This document shows positions 30,065-39,173 of a DNA stretch of 47,716 nucleotides, piece by piece. Position 1 is the stretch's first letter. Each line of letters begins with the position of its first letter. The notes beneath the pieces are model-generated. The model ran no database searches, was not told the DNA's origin, and was given only the letters and a program-made list of their open reading frames with translations. The stretch comes from Niabella sp. (lineage in GTDB: Bacteria > Bacteroidota > Bacteroidia > Chitinophagales > Chitinophagaceae): NCBI GenBank assembly GCA_027493055.1, contig JAPUDO010000105.1, forward strand, positions 1-47,716, in the 5' to 3' direction. A program made the position numbers and the translations under genes.

Positions 30065-31285
30065 TCACTGTAAGTCCATTTCCTTCACCACCTCATACGT
30101 CTGATGCGCTATTTCGAGCTCTTCGTTAGTGGGAATAATAAGGATTTTCACCCTGCTGCCGGCAGTCTGTATCTCTACAGGAACAGAGGGGTGATTTTTA
30201 GAAAGATTGGCATCCTCATCTATTACTATCCCCAAGCCGGAAAGGTTTGCACAGGAAAGGCTGCGCGTTAAAGTATCATTTTCACCGATACCGGCAGTAA
30301 ATATTAAAGCATCAACACCATTTAAAACTGCTGCATAAGCCCCAATGTATTTTTTGATCCGGTGCGTGTACATCTCATAGCAGAGTATAGCGGCTTTATC
30401 TCCTTCGTGATAGGCTTTTGACACATCACGTGCATCATTGCTGCCGGCAAGTCCCAGCATACCGCTTTCTTTGTTCAGCAGGCTTTTAATTTCTGTAAGC
30501 GACATATTTAGCTCTTCTGCCATATAAAAAATAACAGAAGGATCAATATCTCCCGACCGGGTGCCCATAATTAACCCGGCCAAAGGACCAAGTCCCATAC
30601 TGGTTTCTACACATTGCCCATTTTCATTAACAGCGCTCATACTGGCTCCGTTGCCTAAATGAATAGTTATTGCCTTCAGATCACTTTTACCAAGGTATTT
30701 CACTGCCTGCTCGTAAACATATTTATGGCTGGTACCATGAAAGCCATAGGCGCGTACAGCATGTTTCTTATAATATTTTTCGGGAATAGCGTACCTGAAA
30801 GCCTTCTCCGGCATGGTTTGGTGAAAAGCAGTATCAAAAACAGCTACCTGTACCGCGTTTGAAAAAGTTTTTTCGGCAGCTTCAATACCAATAAGGTGCG
30901 CAAAATTATGCAAGGGGGCTAACGGAATTACATCTCTTATCTTCTGTTTTACATCTTCTGTAACAATCTGTGTTTCCGTAAGGTGCTCTCCCCCATGTAC
31001 TACGCGGTGCCCGATAGCCTTAATGTCTTCACGCTGTTTGATGACCCCGGTTTCTTCTCCTGTTAGCAATTCAGAGATCACATCAAAAGCTATATTATGA
31101 TCCGGCAGGTCTTTATCAATCTTCTTTTTAAACTCCTGCTCTCCTTTTGTCCATGAGTGGCTGATATTACCGCTTCCCATACCAATACGTTCCGCAAGCC
31201 CCTTAGCCAGTACTTTCCCGCTTTCTACATTTATGAGCTGGTATTTCAGAGATGAACTACCCGCATTTATCACCAGTATTTCCAT
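30065..31285 (-). CDS. ackA: acetate kinase
   Basis: The 406-residue protein has all landmark segments of acetate kinase (ASKHA fold): VINAGSSSLKYQLI at the start, GHRVVHGG (Arg/His), VFDTAFHQTMP (Asp), AYGFHGTSHKYV (His), IHLGNGASMSAV, GTRSGDIDPS (Arg), TAGIGENDTLTR and the C-terminal PTNEELEIA with the catalytic Glu. It reversibly converts acetyl-phosphate plus ADP to acetate plus ATP in the cytoplasm. It follows pta by 135 bp, and the pair is the standard overflow and acetate-assimilation route. Length is normal for the family. Confidence 0.98.
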   Translation of the reverse strand: MEILVINAGSSSLKYQLINVESGKVLAKGLAERIGMGSGNISHSWTKGEQEFKKKIDKDLPDHNIAFDVISELLTGEETGVIKQREDIKAIGHRVVHGGEHLTETQIVTEDVKQKIRDVIPLAPLHNFAHLIGIEAAEKTFSNAVQVAVFDTAFHQTMPEKAFRYAIPEKYYKKHAVRAYGFHGTSHKYVYEQAVKYLGKSDLKAITIHLGNGASMSAVNENGQCVETSMGLGPLAGLIMGTRSGDIDPSVIFYMAEELNMSLTEIKSLLNKESGMLGLAGSNDARDVSKAYHEGDKAAILCYEMYTHRIKKYIGAYAAVLNGVDALIFTAGIGENDTLTRSLSCANLSGLGIVIDEDANLSKNHPSVPVEIQTAGSRVKILIIPTNEELEIAHQTYEVVKEMDLQ

Positions 31286-31339
31286 TGTTGTTTTTTATTT
31301 GTCCACGTATGAATATATATCGTCAATATTGCGCTGCGC

Positions 31340-31357
31340 TCCCGGTAACTATCGGGA
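31340..31357. repeat. short imperfect palindrome between pta and ackA
   Basis: TCCCGGTAACTATCGGGA folds on itself and resembles the TCCCGATAG-type dispersed palindromes of Bacteroidota. No T-run follows, so not called a terminator. It lies in the pta-ackA gap. Confidence 0.45.
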
Positions 31358-31420
31358 TCAATTGTGTTGCCAACCCCTTCCGGTATAAAAGAAATCCTCT
31401 TACCCAGGCTCCCCGCTTTT

Positions 31421-33508
31421 CTAATTATTTGCCGACTGAATAGCTGTTATTACAACAGTATTGTAAATATCGTCAATAGTAGCACCACGACTCAGGTCAT
31501 TGATAGGTTTGTTCAGGCCCTGCAACATGGGACCAACCGCCAGGGCGCCGGTTTCTCTCTGAACAGCCTTATAAGTATTATTACCTGTGTTCAGATCGGG
31601 GAATATAAGCACATTTGCCTGCCCTGCAACAGGTGAATTGGGCAGCTTGCTTTTACCCACCACCGGATCAACTGCCGCGTCATATTGTATAGGCCCCTCT
31701 ACTAAAAGATCAGGCCTTTTTTCTTTTACAATTAAAGTAGCAGTCCTTACCTTTTCCACTTCTTCACCACTGCCCGATGAGCCTGAAGAGTAAGATAACA
31801 TGGCCACTTTAGGCACTTCAATACCAAAGGCCTTAGCCGAATCAGCAGATGAAATAGCTATTTCCGCCAACTGTTCTGCCGTAGGATTAGGTACAATGGC
31901 ACAGTCACCGTAAACCAGTACCCTGTCATGCAGCAACATAAAAAATATAGAAGAAACGGTATTAAAACCCGGCTTTGTTTTTACAAACTGCAAAGCCGGT
32001 TTAATAGTATGAGCTGTTGTGTTAACTGCACCCGACACCATACCATCTGCCTCTCCTTTATACACCATCATGGTTCCATAATAAGAAACATCAAGCATCA
32101 GATCCGCCGCTGTAGTCAGCTCCAGGCCTTTAGATTTACGTAAATCATAAAGGGTGCGATAATAATCTTCATATTTTTCGCTTGCTTCAGGATCTACGAT
32201 CTTGATGCGCGAATCATCCCAATACAAACCCAGCTGGGCAACTTTTGCTTTGATAGCTTCGTTGTTACCGAGTATAGTCAGGTACACAATCTTATCTTTA
32301 GCCAGATGTGATGCCGCTGTCAGAATACGGTCATCACCACCTTCGGGTAACACAATATGACGCTGCAGTTTTTTGGCATTTACCAGCATGTTATACTGGA
32401 ACATCCGTGGTGTAATACTTTCTGTTTTTACAGAGTTTATCTTTTCATTCAAGGATGCAGCATCAACAGCCGCCTCAAAAAGGTCGATACTTAATTTTAT
32501 TTTATACTGGCTCCGCGGAGAAATACGCGATTTAATATTAGCTACCTTGCTGGCTGTTTCAAAAGTACCAATAGGAACAGCCAGAACAGGAAGCGGTTTC
32601 TGGGTGCCATCCATCAGGTTAACAATAGAACGCTCTGGCAAGAAACCGCCCGATAATACAATACCGGCCACATTAGGATATTGCGGCGACATATTGGCAA
32701 GCATAGTGCCTACTATCAGATCGCCCCTGTCACCAGGTATTACACACACACAATCCTCCTGCATACGGGGCAGGTAATTACCCAACTGCATACCACCAAT
32801 GATAGAAGTTTTGGCTATTGTTTCCAGCTTATCACCACCAAACAGGATATGCGCTTTCAGATGCTCTGCTATTTCCTGCATACTGGGCTTGGTAAGCTCA
32901 TAATTATTAGGAATAACAGACACTTCTATTTTGTCTGAAAGATATCGCTGCAGTTTTTGCTTTACTTCTTTTATATCTTTGGTACAACGACTTACAAACA
33001 GGCTGATGATATTAATATCTTTCGCAATAAAGGAATGTACTTCAGCTATGGCATTACTTACCAGCTCAGCAGTTGTATCAAAACCATCTTTTGTCACCAG
33101 CAGCACTGGAATACCCAGCGTTTGTGCCAGTGAGGCGTTAAAATCTATTTCAAAAATGGACCCCTCTTCATTAAAATCGCTTCCTTCTACCAAAACAAAA
33201 TCAAACCTTGATTCAAGGTCTTTATACCGGTTAATGATCTGCTCATATACTTCATTGATCTTGCCCTGGTTCTCCAGCTCACTTAATTCAGCCCTCGTAA
33301 ATACATACGCATCTTCATAGGCCATATTTATTTTAAAATGGGTAAGAATAGTATCTATATGGTTATCCTTAACTTCTTTGGTTTCAATTAATGGCTTGAA
33401 ATAGGCTATTTTGGTTGTGGTACGGTGCAGCATCTGCATCAACCCCAGGCTTATCAATAATTTCCCACTTTGTGCAGATGGTGAAATAATGTACACAGAT
33501 CGGTTCAT
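31421..33508 (-). CDS. pta: phosphate acetyltransferase, long form
   Basis: The 695-residue protein is the long three-domain Pta. Residues about 1-230 form a P-loop NTPase-like domain (IISPSAQSGKLLISLGL); about 240-345 a DRTGG domain (CVCVIPGDRGDLIVGTMLAN); about 370-690 the catalytic PTA_PTB domain with HIVLPEGGDDRILTAA, GMVSGAVNTTAHTIKPA, MLSYSSGSSGSGEEVEKVR and IFPDLNTGNNTYKAVQRE. It interconverts acetyl-CoA and acetyl-phosphate. The N-terminal domains tune oligomerisation and allostery in the E. coli enzyme. Upstream of ackA in the same direction, probably one transcript. Confidence 0.97.
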   Translation of the reverse strand: MNRSVYIISPSAQSGKLLISLGLMQMLHRTTTKIAYFKPLIETKEVKDNHIDTILTHFKINMAYEDAYVFTRAELSELENQGKINEVYEQIINRYKDLESRFDFVLVEGSDFNEEGSIFEIDFNASLAQTLGIPVLLVTKDGFDTTAELVSNAIAEVHSFIAKDINIISLFVSRCTKDIKEVKQKLQRYLSDKIEVSVIPNNYELTKPSMQEIAEHLKAHILFGGDKLETIAKTSIIGGMQLGNYLPRMQEDCVCVIPGDRGDLIVGTMLANMSPQYPNVAGIVLSGGFLPERSIVNLMDGTQKPLPVLAVPIGTFETASKVANIKSRISPRSQYKIKLSIDLFEAAVDAASLNEKINSVKTESITPRMFQYNMLVNAKKLQRHIVLPEGGDDRILTAASHLAKDKIVYLTILGNNEAIKAKVAQLGLYWDDSRIKIVDPEASEKYEDYYRTLYDLRKSKGLELTTAADLMLDVSYYGTMMVYKGEADGMVSGAVNTTAHTIKPALQFVKTKPGFNTVSSIFFMLLHDRVLVYGDCAIVPNPTAEQLAEIAISSADSAKAFGIEVPKVAMLSYSSGSSGSGEEVEKVRTATLIVKEKRPDLLVEGPIQYDAAVDPVVGKSKLPNSPVAGQANVLIFPDLNTGNNTYKAVQRETGALAVGPMLQGLNKPINDLSRGATIDDIYNTVVITAIQSANN

Positions 33509-33549
33509 TGCTCAGTATTTAGTAATATATAATATAATGTATCTTATTC

Positions 33550-34707
33550 CTATTGTATCAGCGTTGCCGGAAAATCTTTTATGGTTTCGCAGCAAACCTG
33601 TTCCATTACCTGCTTTAGCTGTGCTTTGAACATAGCTATGGTGTGATCTCCACCTTGCTTGCCCAATGCTGCCACACCATACATAAACGGCCGTCCCATA
33701 AAAGTGAAATCAGCGCCGCAGGCCAATGACCGGCCAATATCAGGACCGGAGCGAAGGCCACTGTCAATCATCACCTTGTATTTGCTGCCAAATTTTTCAA
33801 CCAATCCTTTTAATGGTTTTATGGTAGACTCACCGGCTTCTATCTGCCTGCCGCCATGGTTGGAAACAATAATACCATCCACACCAATATTAGCGCATAT
33901 TTCGGCATCCTGCTCACTTACTACTCCTTTTACTACCAGCTTGCCTTTCCATTTATCTCTTATCGCCTGTACTTTATCTGCATCTACACGGCCTGTAAAT
34001 GTTGCATTCATAAATTTCCCCAGCTGCTTCATATCCAAACCCTTTTCCATGTATGGTTTTAAAGTGGCAAAGGAAGGAATACCCACCCTCAACGTTTCTA
34101 TTGCCCATAACGGATGCATGGCAGCCTGCACAAAATTGCTGATCGTATTTTTGGGCGGCATGGAAAGACCTGCTTTTATTTCCCGGTAACGAAGGCCGAA
34201 AGACGGCACATCAATCAATACTACCAGCACGGGGCAGTTCACTTCATCTAAGCGGCGCAGTATATCATCACGCAGGGAATTTTCTGTGGGATGGTATAAC
34301 TGGAACCAGAACTTACTTTCTGTAAGCGCTGCAATACGCTCTATGCTGCTGGTTGAAACAGTACTTAATACGTAAGGAATATTATGCCTGAAAGCAGCCT
34401 TTGCCAGAATTTCGGGCGCATTGGGCCACATCAGCCCCTGCAGGCCTACGGGCGCTATACCAAACGGAGCATCATAAACATGGCCAAACAATTCTGTACG
34501 CATATCCACACCATTATGCTTTTTCAGATACTGGGGCATCAAAAAAACATGCTTAAAATCTTCCTCATTGCGCCATACGTTCAGCTCATCATTACATCCG
34601 CCCTCAAGGTAATCAAAGGCAAACTTTGGGATTCTTTTTTTGGCTTTTCGCTTTAAATCCGCTACTGACGGATATTGGGTATTGTATTGCAGTAAATTTG
34701 TACTCAT
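33550..34707 (-). CDS. FMN-dependent alpha-hydroxy-acid oxidase/dehydrogenase (LldD-like)
   Basis: The 385-residue protein shows the alpha-hydroxy-acid oxidase TIM barrel: FAFDYLEGGCNDE at the N-terminus, FGIAPVGLQGLMWPNAP, KFWFQLYHP, LVVLIDVPSFGLRYRE, LVVKGVVSEQDA, the active-site SNHGGRQIEAG (catalytic His, then Arg) and IDSGLRSGPDIGRSLACGADFTFMGR near the FMN phosphate. It oxidises an L-2-hydroxy acid such as lactate or glycolate, feeding electrons to quinone or oxygen. No signal peptide; probably membrane-associated on the cytoplasmic side. It has its own promoter-like sequence and precedes pta by 41 bp. Substrate lactate is the default; glycolate is possible. Confidence 0.93.
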   Translation of the reverse strand: MSTNLLQYNTQYPSVADLKRKAKKRIPKFAFDYLEGGCNDELNVWRNEEDFKHVFLMPQYLKKHNGVDMRTELFGHVYDAPFGIAPVGLQGLMWPNAPEILAKAAFRHNIPYVLSTVSTSSIERIAALTESKFWFQLYHPTENSLRDDILRRLDEVNCPVLVVLIDVPSFGLRYREIKAGLSMPPKNTISNFVQAAMHPLWAIETLRVGIPSFATLKPYMEKGLDMKQLGKFMNATFTGRVDADKVQAIRDKWKGKLVVKGVVSEQDAEICANIGVDGIIVSNHGGRQIEAGESTIKPLKGLVEKFGSKYKVMIDSGLRSGPDIGRSLACGADFTFMGRPFMYGVAALGKQGGDHTIAMFKAQLKQVMEQVCCETIKDFPATLIQ

Positions 34708-34723
34708 AAAATGATTATTCTTG

Positions 34724-34750
34724 CAAAAATAACTTTATATAAATCTGCAA
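34724..34750 (-). promoter_or_regulatory. Bacteroidota-type promoter for the LldD-like gene
   Basis: On the minus strand TTG (34750-34748), 16 bp, then TATTTTTG (34731-34724) fits the -33 TTG and -7 TAnnTTTG elements of Bacteroidota primary-sigma promoters. The start codon follows about 17 bp downstream, so the leader would be very short. Confidence 0.45.
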
Positions 34751-34966
34751 GTGTAATAAACAATTCATTTTTTTGTGTCCTGCTCTGTTCCGTTATCGGT
34801 TTTTTATCCTGATTTTTAAAGAAGAGCTTGCCGAAGGGTGTTTTTTCCAAAAAGTACAATTAATTAATACACCCTCCGTATGAAGCCCATCATATATTTA
34901 GTATGGATCCGGTGGCTGTACTTTTACTGACTTTTCGGAAACCCTGCCTTCTGCAGATACGGTAAC

Positions 34967-35848
34967 CTATTTCGGCACTCCCTGCTGCTCCGGCTGAAAA
35001 ATCTTTTTTAAATAAGCCACATTGGCCCCATAATTATATTTTACATTCCGCGGCTGTGTTGCATCTCTGCTGCGCTCTACTACCAGCCACCCCCGCCACT
35101 TCATCTTATCCAGCGTTCTTTTTACTTTGTGCAGATCGATTTGCGGATCGTTCTGAAGCCACACGCTATCCTTATTGGTAGCATGGATCATTGCAATACG
35201 CTTTTTTCCCAGCACCTTCAATTCTTTATACAAGTCCCTTCCCTCTTTCAGCGGTGCAGAAAAATTGAAATAAATTTTTATGGCAGGGGAATTGATCTCT
35301 TTTAACAGCTGTACCTCTTCCTTTGCTGACAGCGCTGTTTCTATGGCTATGGTTACGCCTGCTTTTTGGGCCATGCTGCCAGCAACTTTCAGACGTGCTA
35401 CAACGGAATCTCTCACGGATGGATCTTTTTTAAGATCGCACTGAACGCCCATGGGAAGAAAAGCGGTTTTTACATTCATCAGCTGCATAGTTCTGATGCA
35501 ATCTTCAATGGACTGTTTATAGATCTCCCTGCCGCAAAAAGACTGGGCATAATATCCTGTCATAGCCAGGCAGAAGATCTCTACATTGTTATCTGCCGCA
35601 GTTTTTAAAAACTGCTTCCTTACCGAATCTGTTAAGAGCTTATTATCAAAAGTAGGCCGGTTACCCAGGCCACCCATATCTACTTCCACACCGTCTGCAT
35701 CCAGTTCTTTTGCCAGTGTAACAGCGCCCAGTTTCTGACGCTTTAACAACATCAGGTCTATAAGACCAATTTTATACCTGTCTTTCTGGGCCAATACAGG
35801 TAATGTAAATAACGCAACCGCAATAAAAACCAAAACTATCTTTTTCAT
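34967..35848 (-). CDS. periplasmic sugar phosphate isomerase/epimerase-like TIM barrel protein
   Basis: I start at ATG 35848 (MKKIVLVFIAVALFTLPVLAQ), preceded by AGAGAGAA and giving a clean signal peptide; the frame extends to 35950, but the added 34 residues are not signal-like and include a hairpin-coding stretch. The mature part (about 270 residues) has the xylose-isomerase-like barrel pattern: ADGVEVDMGGLGNR, VEIFCLAMTGYYAQSF, ETALSAKEEVQLLKEI, IHATNKDSVWLQND and GWLVVERSRD. Glu and His residues at strand ends could bind a divalent metal. Exported members are frequent in Bacteroidota sugar loci, with mostly unknown activity. It follows the esterase gene. OiaC-type decarboxylases share this fold but are cytoplasmic. 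Confidence 0.85.
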   Translation of the reverse strand: MKKIVLVFIAVALFTLPVLAQKDRYKIGLIDLMLLKRQKLGAVTLAKELDADGVEVDMGGLGNRPTFDNKLLTDSVRKQFLKTAADNNVEIFCLAMTGYYAQSFCGREIYKQSIEDCIRTMQLMNVKTAFLPMGVQCDLKKDPSVRDSVVARLKVAGSMAQKAGVTIAIETALSAKEEVQLLKEINSPAIKIYFNFSAPLKEGRDLYKELKVLGKKRIAMIHATNKDSVWLQNDPQIDLHKVKRTLDKMKWRGWLVVERSRDATQPRNVKYNYGANVAYLKKIFQPEQQGVPK

Positions 35849-35946
35849 TTCTCTCTTGTATCTTTTTCTTGCTTCGCGATGCGAAACTAAGCAGGGTAAG
35901 GTAAAAATTTTATGATTAAAAACAGGTGTACACATGACTAAATGCA

Positions 35947-37539
35947 TCATTTAACAGCTGCATCAAACACCTTTTCCAGGTTTTCAAAACCTTTCACTGC
36001 ATGAGCCGGTAAACGCTCCCCTTTTTCGCCAAATACATACATATCGCTCATCTTTTCAATTGTAATCCCCGACTCATCTATGTTGCCGGTTTTATCAGTA
36101 ACAGCAGCTACATTCAAACCAAGATGCTTGGCCATAAACCGGTACACGGCCGTTCTTTTATTAATACCAAAATCATGCTTCTCTGCAGGCAGATGTACGT
36201 TTTCCACATTATCTTTTTTACCATACCAGCTATATATCTTTTGCAAATAGGGGAAATCATGCTCCGGCATTTTGTCTGTCCAGTCGCCCCCGTCTGATAC
36301 CAGCAGCTGCGGATGTGGAGCTGCCATTGCAGCCAGTTCCACATTATTGGTACCACCGCCACAAAGGTGGATAGGCATCCCGCTTTCACAGGGGCATCCT
36401 CCATACATATAGGAAGATACCGAAACCACCGGTGCTGAAACTTTTATACGATCATCAAGCGCTGCCATTAAAACAGTATGGCTGCCACCACCGGAACCTC
36501 CTGTAATTCCAACGCGGCCGGGGTCAGCTTCTTTAAGGCTGAGCAAATAATCCAGTATACGGATAGCGCCGAGGGTTTGTATGGTTTGGGAAAGACTTTT
36601 CCGGTGATCTTCGTATTTAAACTGCAAACCCGATTCGCCCCAGCCAAACAGATCGTAGCTGATAGTGATAGCGCCCATTTTGGCAAATGCCGCACTTCTC
36701 AACTGGCAGTCGGCACGGAAGCGATGATCGGCCCAATGCCCGTCGGGATTCAGAATAACAGAAATCCTGCCTTTAAATTTTGCAGGGCGATAAACAGAAC
36801 CATTTACCCAAACACCTTTCAAAATTTCGATAGCAATATTTTCTACGGTATAGCCATTATATTTTCGCCGGGGAGTAATAATAGGAGTGCTTATAGGATA
36901 TACAGGAAGCCTTGACAATCGCAAAGCCTCCATTAAACAGGGCCTGAGCTGCTTTTTTCTTCCCTCCCATTCAGTAAGATCTTTATACTGTGCCGCTATG
37001 CGGTCCATTTCGGCCCAGCCTTCGGCCACGGGCCAGCGGTAATATTCAAACTCACTTACTTTATACCTCTTTTCACCATCTGCCTTTACTTTTAAATCGA
37101 AAGGCGCCAGAACATTCCGGAGCGTTTCCTCTGCATTGTTACGGTAGCGCCAGCGTGCATATTTCAATGTTTTACCTGCCACCAGCTTTTCATCCGCCCG
37201 AACTGTTACACCATAATGCTGTTCAATATCTTTCAGTACATCTTTTAAAGGTTGGGCATAGGCGCTGTCGCTGTTAGACTGGGCAAAGAGCGAAGACGAA
37301 AATAAGAGCACGAATATTACCGAAGCCACCAGTAAACAAAACAGGTGCTTACATATTTTCCACAGAGAGACCTCATCCCTCCGAAGGCGTCCTTTTGAAC
37401 CGCTCCCAAGCCCCCTTCTTATTTCCCCAAAGGGGGAAGGAGCACAAAGGAGAAGGGAGTAAGCGCTCCGAAAATTGTTATACATTCCATATTGCTTCTG
37501 TTCATGCAAGCGAGTATCACCAAATGAGTTCATCATCAT
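35947..37539 (-). CDS. secreted alpha/beta-hydrolase (acetyl-xylan-esterase type) with N-terminal STN-like domain
   Basis: The 530-residue frame has a leader of about 60 residues, partly coded by an intergenic-type repeat, then a signal peptide (HLFCLLVASVIFVLLFSSS...FAQ). Residues about 95-165 look like an STN/secretin-and-TonB N-terminal domain (LKDVLKDIEQHYGVTVRAD ... ETLRNVLAPFDLKVKADG). The remainder is an alpha/beta hydrolase with nucleophile Ser in ITGGSGGGSHT, an Asp in VSDGGDWTDK and His in AEKHDFGIN. The hydrolase part resembles acetyl-xylan or pectin esterases that deacylate plant polysaccharides. STN domains are normally found in TonB receptors or secretins, so this fusion is unusual. 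Its ATG overlaps the SSS stop by 4 bp. Confidence 0.85.
   Translation of the reverse strand: MMMNSFGDTRLHEQKQYGMYNNFRSAYSLLLCAPSPFGEIRRGLGSGSKGRLRRDEVSLWKICKHLFCLLVASVIFVLLFSSSLFAQSNSDSAYAQPLKDVLKDIEQHYGVTVRADEKLVAGKTLKYARWRYRNNAEETLRNVLAPFDLKVKADGEKRYKVSEFEYYRWPVAEGWAEMDRIAAQYKDLTEWEGRKKQLRPCLMEALRLSRLPVYPISTPIITPRRKYNGYTVENIAIEILKGVWVNGSVYRPAKFKGRISVILNPDGHWADHRFRADCQLRSAAFAKMGAITISYDLFGWGESGLQFKYEDHRKSLSQTIQTLGAIRILDYLLSLKEADPGRVGITGGSGGGSHTVLMAALDDRIKVSAPVVSVSSYMYGGCPCESGMPIHLCGGGTNNVELAAMAAPHPQLLVSDGGDWTDKMPEHDFPYLQKIYSWYGKKDNVENVHLPAEKHDFGINKRTAVYRFMAKHLGLNVAAVTDKTGNIDESGITIEKMSDMYVFGEKGERLPAHAVKGFENLEKVFDAAVK
37407..37460. repeat. palindromic repeat in the leader of the STN-esterase gene
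   Basis: Plus-strand CCCCCTTCTTATTTCCCC followed by AAAGGGGGAAGG forms a stem TTCCCC-AAA-GGGG with further pairing CCCCCTT/AAGGGGG. It is typical of Bacteroidota intergenic repeats but is read in frame ahead of the esterase signal peptide. Confidence 0.6.
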
Positions 37540-39095
37540 TTTGAATTTAATTTTTCTGCTTTGTGGTTTTTCTTCCAGTTGCTATATAAAAGATTAGGTG
37601 CAATAACCGGCCTGGGGAAAAATAAGCTGGCAATATAACCTACGCCTATCACTACCAGATGGCTGTACACGCCCAGCATCAGCTTGTTGTGTGTAAAGTT
37701 ATAAGGTCCCAGATCCAGCAACAATTGGGGATCCTTTAAACCAATAGGAGTTGAAGTTAAAAAAGCATAAGCTGTAAATACAATGCAGGAGATAATACCA
37801 ATATTTACTCCCTGCCTGTTGGCCCGGGCGCTAAACAGGCCCAACAGAAAAACACCAACAATGCCTCCCGAGAAAATAGCATAAATGGTAAAAATAATCC
37901 CTAATACTCCTTCATCACCAGACAATATGTATAAGGCTCCTATTCCCACCGTAAGCAAACCTGATAAAACCACAAACCATTTACCGGCCCGGAGGTATTG
38001 CTTATCCGTTTTGTCAGGCGCTATTTTTTTATAGTAATCTTCTACGCCAACAGCAGCAAGGGAATTAAGATCAGCGCTAAGGCTGCATATAGCAGCCGAT
38101 AAAAGCGCTGCAATAATAAACCCTACAATACCTGTTGGCAGCTGTGTCATAATAAAATGAGGGAAGGCAGCTTCTGCTTTCATTCCATCGGGAACGCCAT
38201 TCTGCTTATAATACACAAAAAGGGCGGTGCCAATCAGCATGAACATCGTCCAGATGGGAACTGTTAAAGATATGCCCAGGAATGAAGCTTTAATAGCATC
38301 TTTATCCGACCTGGCCGTAAGATAGCGTTGTACAACAGTTTGATCGGTAGCATACTTCTGAATGGCATAAAAAGCACCGTTAATGACCATGACTATTAAT
38401 GTAAGCTGCTTAAAATCGAACTTATACGGTCCAAAACCTGTACGGTTGCCCTCTGTAGCTATTCTAATAGCTTCAGGAACACCCCCTTTTATGGAGCTTA
38501 GCAGCACCGTTAAACAAACAATGCCGCTAAAAAACAGCATGAAACCCTGGAACACATCCAGCCATATAACCGCCTGGATACCACCTTTGAGGTTCACCAG
38601 CACCAGTATAAATCCTACAACCGCCAGCACAACAAACGGGTTCACATCTATCATTTCATGAATGGCTACAGCAATTAAAAAAAGCACCGTACCCATTCCT
38701 GCAAACTGTCGTATCACAAAGGATAACGAACTGTAATAACGGGCAAAGCTGCCAAATCTTTTTTCAAAGTACTCATAAGTGCTTAGTCCTATTGATTTCC
38801 GGAATAGAGGAACAATGAACCAAATGCAGCCCAGCAGCACTACCGGTACCATAAGCCCCTGCACCAGCAGGATCCAGTTGCTGGCATAGCCCTGTGCAGG
38901 GTATCCTAAAAAAGTAACGCTGCTGATAAGGGTGGCTAACAGTGATAATCCCAAAGCCCAGGAAGGAATATTTCCTTTGGACAAAAAGAAGTTTTGCGTG
39001 GAAGTTTGTTTTTTGGAAAACCGAAAGCCCAGGAATATGGTGATCCCCAGCACCAGTATAATTATGGCAATATCTATAAAATGCAATCGCGTCAT
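37536..39095 (-). CDS. SSS-family sodium:solute symporter (second)
   Basis: The 519-residue protein has 13-14 hydrophobic segments and SSS features: FIDIAIIILVLGITIFLGFRF, the FFLSKGNIPSWALGLSLLA region, TFLGYPAQGYASNW, VIWLDVFQGFMLFFSG and the LLSAAICSLSADLNSLAAVG motif of helix 8. It is only distantly like the symporter at 21415-22989, so it probably carries a different sugar or acid. Its stop overlaps the STN-esterase start, and a DUF1537 kinase gene lies 78 bp upstream, suggesting uptake of the acid sugar used by the second module (inference). Confidence 0.92.
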   Translation of the reverse strand: MTRLHFIDIAIIILVLGITIFLGFRFSKKQTSTQNFFLSKGNIPSWALGLSLLATLISSVTFLGYPAQGYASNWILLVQGLMVPVVLLGCIWFIVPLFRKSIGLSTYEYFEKRFGSFARYYSSLSFVIRQFAGMGTVLFLIAVAIHEMIDVNPFVVLAVVGFILVLVNLKGGIQAVIWLDVFQGFMLFFSGIVCLTVLLSSIKGGVPEAIRIATEGNRTGFGPYKFDFKQLTLIVMVINGAFYAIQKYATDQTVVQRYLTARSDKDAIKASFLGISLTVPIWTMFMLIGTALFVYYKQNGVPDGMKAEAAFPHFIMTQLPTGIVGFIIAALLSAAICSLSADLNSLAAVGVEDYYKKIAPDKTDKQYLRAGKWFVVLSGLLTVGIGALYILSGDEGVLGIIFTIYAIFSGGIVGVFLLGLFSARANRQGVNIGIISCIVFTAYAFLTSTPIGLKDPQLLLDLGPYNFTHNKLMLGVYSHLVVIGVGYIASLFFPRPVIAPNLLYSNWKKNHKAEKLNSK

Positions 39096-39173
39096 GTTAT
39101 CTTATTTTTGTTTCCCTGCTGAAAACATGAATCACCGGGACTTACACTTTCCGGTCTATAGTAAAAAAGCAGG

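Noticed and set aside
34967-35950. Long start at 35950 for the isomerase-like protein
   Set aside because: The ATG at 35848 has a purine-rich ribosome site and begins a clean signal peptide; the longer start places it 34 residues inside.
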